DNA of 64,000 nucleotides, taken from assembly GCA_041390105.1 (NCBI GenBank), contig JAWKQO010000002.1, positions 558,001-622,000 of the forward strand, in the 5' to 3' direction. This document shows positions 61,694-64,000 of the stretch, in pieces (the stretch's first letter is position 1; every line of letters starts with the position of its first letter). This DNA is from Gemmatimonadota bacterium. Lineage in GTDB: Bacteria; Gemmatimonadota; Gemmatimonadetes; Longimicrobiales; Gaopeijiaceae. A program made the translations under genes and the position numbers. The notes beneath the pieces were generated by a model. The model did no database searches, was not told where the DNA came from, and saw nothing but the letters and a program-made list of their open reading frames with translations.

Positions 61694-64000
61694 ATGTCTC
61701 GCTGCATCCGTCCGGCGCGCGCACTTCTCCGTGCGCTCGCCGTCTTGGCTGTCTTTCCGGCTTTGGGCCAAGCCCAGCAGGCCGTCGACGAGGAGTATAC
61801 GCGGCTGATCGCCGAGCACCTGAAAGACAGTCGCATCACGACCGAGCTGGTGGACTATCTGCCCGCCTCGGCGACCGTGCCGACGCCGCTCGCTTTCCAT
61901 GGCCGCATCATTGGTACCCCAGGCGAGTTGACCTACGCCGCGGACATCCATCGCTACCTCCGGGCCATCGCCGACGCCTCGCCCCGCGCCACCGTCTGGT
62001 CGATCGGTCAGACCGAGGAGGGGCGTGAGATGGTGCTCATGGCCATCGCCGATGAGGCCACCATCCGCGATCTCGAGCGCTACAAGGGCTACCTGCGGGA
62101 GCTCACCGATCCCCGGGTCACGTCGGAGGAACGGGCGCAGCAGCTGGTCGAGAGCATGGCCAAGCCCCTCTACTGGCTGACCTCGGGGATGCACTCGCCG
62201 GAGACGGGCGGACCGGAAATGCTCCAGGAGCTCGCCTATCGGCTGGTGGTGGACGAGAGTCCGTTCGTCCAGTCCATCCGTGACAACGTGATCACGTTCA
62301 TCACGCCGGTCATCGAAGTAGATGGGCGCGAGAAGCAGGTCGACACCTACTACTTCAACAAGGAGCGAGGAGAAGACGAGGTCCGGCTCCCGTTGATGTA
62401 CTGGGGCAAGTATGTGGCCCATGACAACAACCGTGACGGCATGGGCATGCTGCTCCAACTCACGCGCAACGTGCTCGGTGTGCAATTGGAATGGGCTCCG
62501 ACGGTGATGCACGATCTGCACGAGGCCCAGAACTACCTCTACACCTCCACCGGGACGGGTCCCTACAATGAGGCCTTCGATCCCATCACGGTCGGGGAGT
62601 GGTGGGTGCTGGCCGAGAACGACGTCATCGAGATGACCAAGCGCGAGGTACCCGGCGTCTGGACCTACAACTTCTATGACGGTTGGACTCCCAACTACAT
62701 GTTCACCATCGCCCACGCCCACAACGCGACAGGGCGGTTCTACGAAGTGGCCAGCTATGGGCCCGACACGCGGACGCTGCGCCTGAACGGCAGCGCGATC
62801 AGCCGGGAGTGGTTCCGCCCCAATCCCCCGCTGGCCGAGATCGAATGGGGTCCCCGCAACAACACGAACATCCAGGAGTCGGCCGTCCTGTTCTCGCTCA
62901 AGTACATGGCGGACCATCGTTCCTGGTTCCTCGAGAACTACTGGCTCAAGAACAAACGGTCGGTGGACAAAGGAAAGGAGGGGCCGGTCTTCGCTTGGGT
63001 GATTCCGGCGGAGCAGCGCCGCCGGGCGGACGCTGCCCAGGCGGTCAACGACCTGAGGTTCCAGGGCCTCGAGTTCCACAGGGCCGACCGGGACTTCGAA
63101 GTCGGGGGCACGACGGTAGCCAAAGGGGACTACATCGTGCGCGCGGATCAACCCTTCCGCACGCTGGCCGACATGTACTTCTCGCTGCAGGCCTTCAGCC
63201 TGGAGAACCCGCGGCCCTACGACGACACGGGATGGACGTTCCAGTTGATGCGCAATCTCGAGCTGAAGACCATCGAAGATGCCGGCGTCCTGGAACAGCC
63301 CATGAGCAAGGTGACCTCCGACGTGCTCGCCGCCGGCGGCGTCAGCGGCAGAGGCGACGTGCTGGTCGTCGATCACACGACAGACGCCAACCTCATGGCG
63401 TTCCGCTATCGTCACGCCGGTGTGTCCATGCAGGCGGCGGAACGCGACTTCGACCTGGACGGCCACAGCTTCCGGGCGGGTGCGTTCATCATTCCCGCCG
63501 CCGATCGGACGGTGTTGGAGCCGACGCTTCAAGAGTTGGGACTCTCGGCCTGGGCCACGCGTGCCGTTCCGGACGTACCCATGCACGAGCTGGACCTGCC
63601 CCGCATCGGCTATGTGCACTCGTGGCAGCGCACGCAGGACGAGGGATGGGTCCGGGCGGCACTCGACACCTATGGCGTGCCCTACACCTACTTCTCCGAT
63701 CAGAAGCTCAAGGACGGCAACCTACGGTCGCGCTACGACGTGATCATCTATCCGCACGTGGGCGGGAGCGCGCAGTCCCAGGTGAACGGCATTGCCAAGA
63801 CGGGTGAGATGCCGCTCCCCTACAAGCGGACGGAGTCCACTCCGAACCTGGGCGGGATCGACGAGAGTGACGACATCCGTGGTGGCATGGGGTGGGAAGG
63901 GTTGGTGGAGCTGGCGCGCTTCGTTCAGGACGGTGGCACGCTGATCACCGAAGGGGCCACGGCGAGCATCTTCCCGGAGTACGGGATCCTGAGCGGCGTG
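61694..64000 (+). CDS. Exported M14-like zinc carboxypeptidase (C-terminal part beyond the window)
   Basis: 769 codons are visible and the frame is still open at base 64000. The ATG at 61694 follows CAGGGGGG and starts a signal peptide ending in GQAQQ. Zinc ligands lie in TSGMHSPETGGPEM (His167, Glu170), with the next landmark YVAHDNNRDGMGM and a further His in PTVMHDLHEAQNYL. Residues from about 380 resemble the extra domains of the gene at 38803, including DVIIYPHVGG and the FVQDGGTLITEGATA segment of a glutamine-amidotransferase-like fold. The two M14-like genes are therefore distant paralogues. Reading frames of over 1,000 codons on the opposite strand here are not real genes. Confidence 0.88.
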   Translation, partial: MSRCIRPARALLRALAVLAVFPALGQAQQAVDEEYTRLIAEHLKDSRITTELVDYLPASATVPTPLAFHGRIIGTPGELTYAADIHRYLRAIADASPRATVWSIGQTEEGREMVLMAIADEATIRDLERYKGYLRELTDPRVTSEERAQQLVESMAKPLYWLTSGMHSPETGGPEMLQELAYRLVVDESPFVQSIRDNVITFITPVIEVDGREKQVDTYYFNKERGEDEVRLPLMYWGKYVAHDNNRDGMGMLLQLTRNVLGVQLEWAPTVMHDLHEAQNYLYTSTGTGPYNEAFDPITVGEWWVLAENDVIEMTKREVPGVWTYNFYDGWTPNYMFTIAHAHNATGRFYEVASYGPDTRTLRLNGSAISREWFRPNPPLAEIEWGPRNNTNIQESAVLFSLKYMADHRSWFLENYWLKNKRSVDKGKEGPVFAWVIPAEQRRRADAAQAVNDLRFQGLEFHRADRDFEVGGTTVAKGDYIVRADQPFRTLADMYFSLQAFSLENPRPYDDTGWTFQLMRNLELKTIEDAGVLEQPMSKVTSDVLAAGGVSGRGDVLVVDHTTDANLMAFRYRHAGVSMQAAERDFDLDGHSFRAGAFIIPAADRTVLEPTLQELGLSAWATRAVPDVPMHELDLPRIGYVHSWQRTQDEGWVRAALDTYGVPYTYFSDQKLKDGNLRSRYDVIIYPHVGGSAQSQVNGIAKTGEMPLPYKRTESTPNLGGIDESDDIRGGMGWEGLVELARFVQDGGTLITEGATASIFPEYGILSGV

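Noticed and set aside
60338..63619. A 1,093-codon open frame on the minus strand
   Set aside because: It is antisense to the real M14-like gene (signal peptide, zinc motif) and overlaps the barrel gene and the BNR gene. Its translation is rich in Arg, Gly, His and Val with no domain; long antisense frames are expected at this GC content.
1..64000. Search for tRNA, rRNA, CRISPR, insertion sequences, phage genes or toxin-antitoxin pairs
   Set aside because: No tRNA-like T-arm with flanking arms, no regularly spaced repeats, no transposase or integrase and no terminal inverted repeats were seen by reading; composition is even throughout.

Overview
The window is GC-rich and tightly packed, with no gene-free stretch over 300 bases. 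It looks like a chromosomal segment of a Gram-negative, heterotrophic Gemmatimonadota-type bacterium; this is inferred from gene families, as no rRNA or other marker is present. The signs are a SusC/SusD pair, many exported or lipoprotein hydrolases with AQ-type or Leu-x-x-Cys signal ends, three PadR plus ADOP-type duplicated permease modules, two exported M14-like carboxypeptidases, a BNR/VPS10-like propeller protein and a small peptide with the lasso-type RiPP leader signature. I found no rRNA, tRNA, insertion sequence, phage gene, CRISPR array or origin.

Layout. 1-4680 (minus): SusC and SusD with a truncated carboxypeptidase-regulatory-domain protein downstream. 4956-9360: GH172 lipoprotein with HEAT repeats, exported amidohydrolase, cupin. 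9479-11217 (minus): sodium symporter plus a 38-residue MetS-like partner. 11360-14442 (minus): first PadR/ADOP module. 14518-19587: divergent cluster of OPT transporter and AroM on one side, DUF917 protein and short HyuA-type hydantoinase on the other. 19666-23723 (minus): PhoD-like phosphatase and sulfatase. 23940-26059: unknown two-gene unit (double zinc ribbon plus helical-toroid-like protein). 26143-33974: exported M20 amidohydrolase, LpqC-like esterase, unknown lipoprotein, S9 peptidase, D-aminoacylase-like protein. 34072-38612: MFS exporter and GT4 glycosyltransferase, divergent from a DUF1028 protein, a methyltransferase and the RiPP-like peptide. 38803-45871: M14-like peptidase, FAD oxidoreductase, PLP decarboxylase, MATE exporter. 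46011-52218: two divergent PadR/ADOP modules. 52220-57362: unknown lipoprotein, S8 protease, six-bladed propeller lipoprotein. 57382-64000: BNR-repeat protein, barrel protein and a second M14-like peptidase cut by the window end.

As a whole the region suggests a scavenger of peptides, modified amino acids and sulfated or glycosylated polymers: extracytoplasmic hydrolases release small products, and the SusCD, sodium-symporter and OPT systems take them up. Tight organisation is a theme: eight same-strand gene pairs overlap by four bases (ATGA or GTGA), and two convergent pairs overlap at their 3-prime ends. The three PadR genes have different inverted repeats at their promoters, so each permease module probably answers its own regulator.

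The strongest candidates for something new are the lasso-leader-type peptide at 38442-38612, the AroM/OPT/DUF917/HyuA cluster and the double-zinc-ribbon gene pair.
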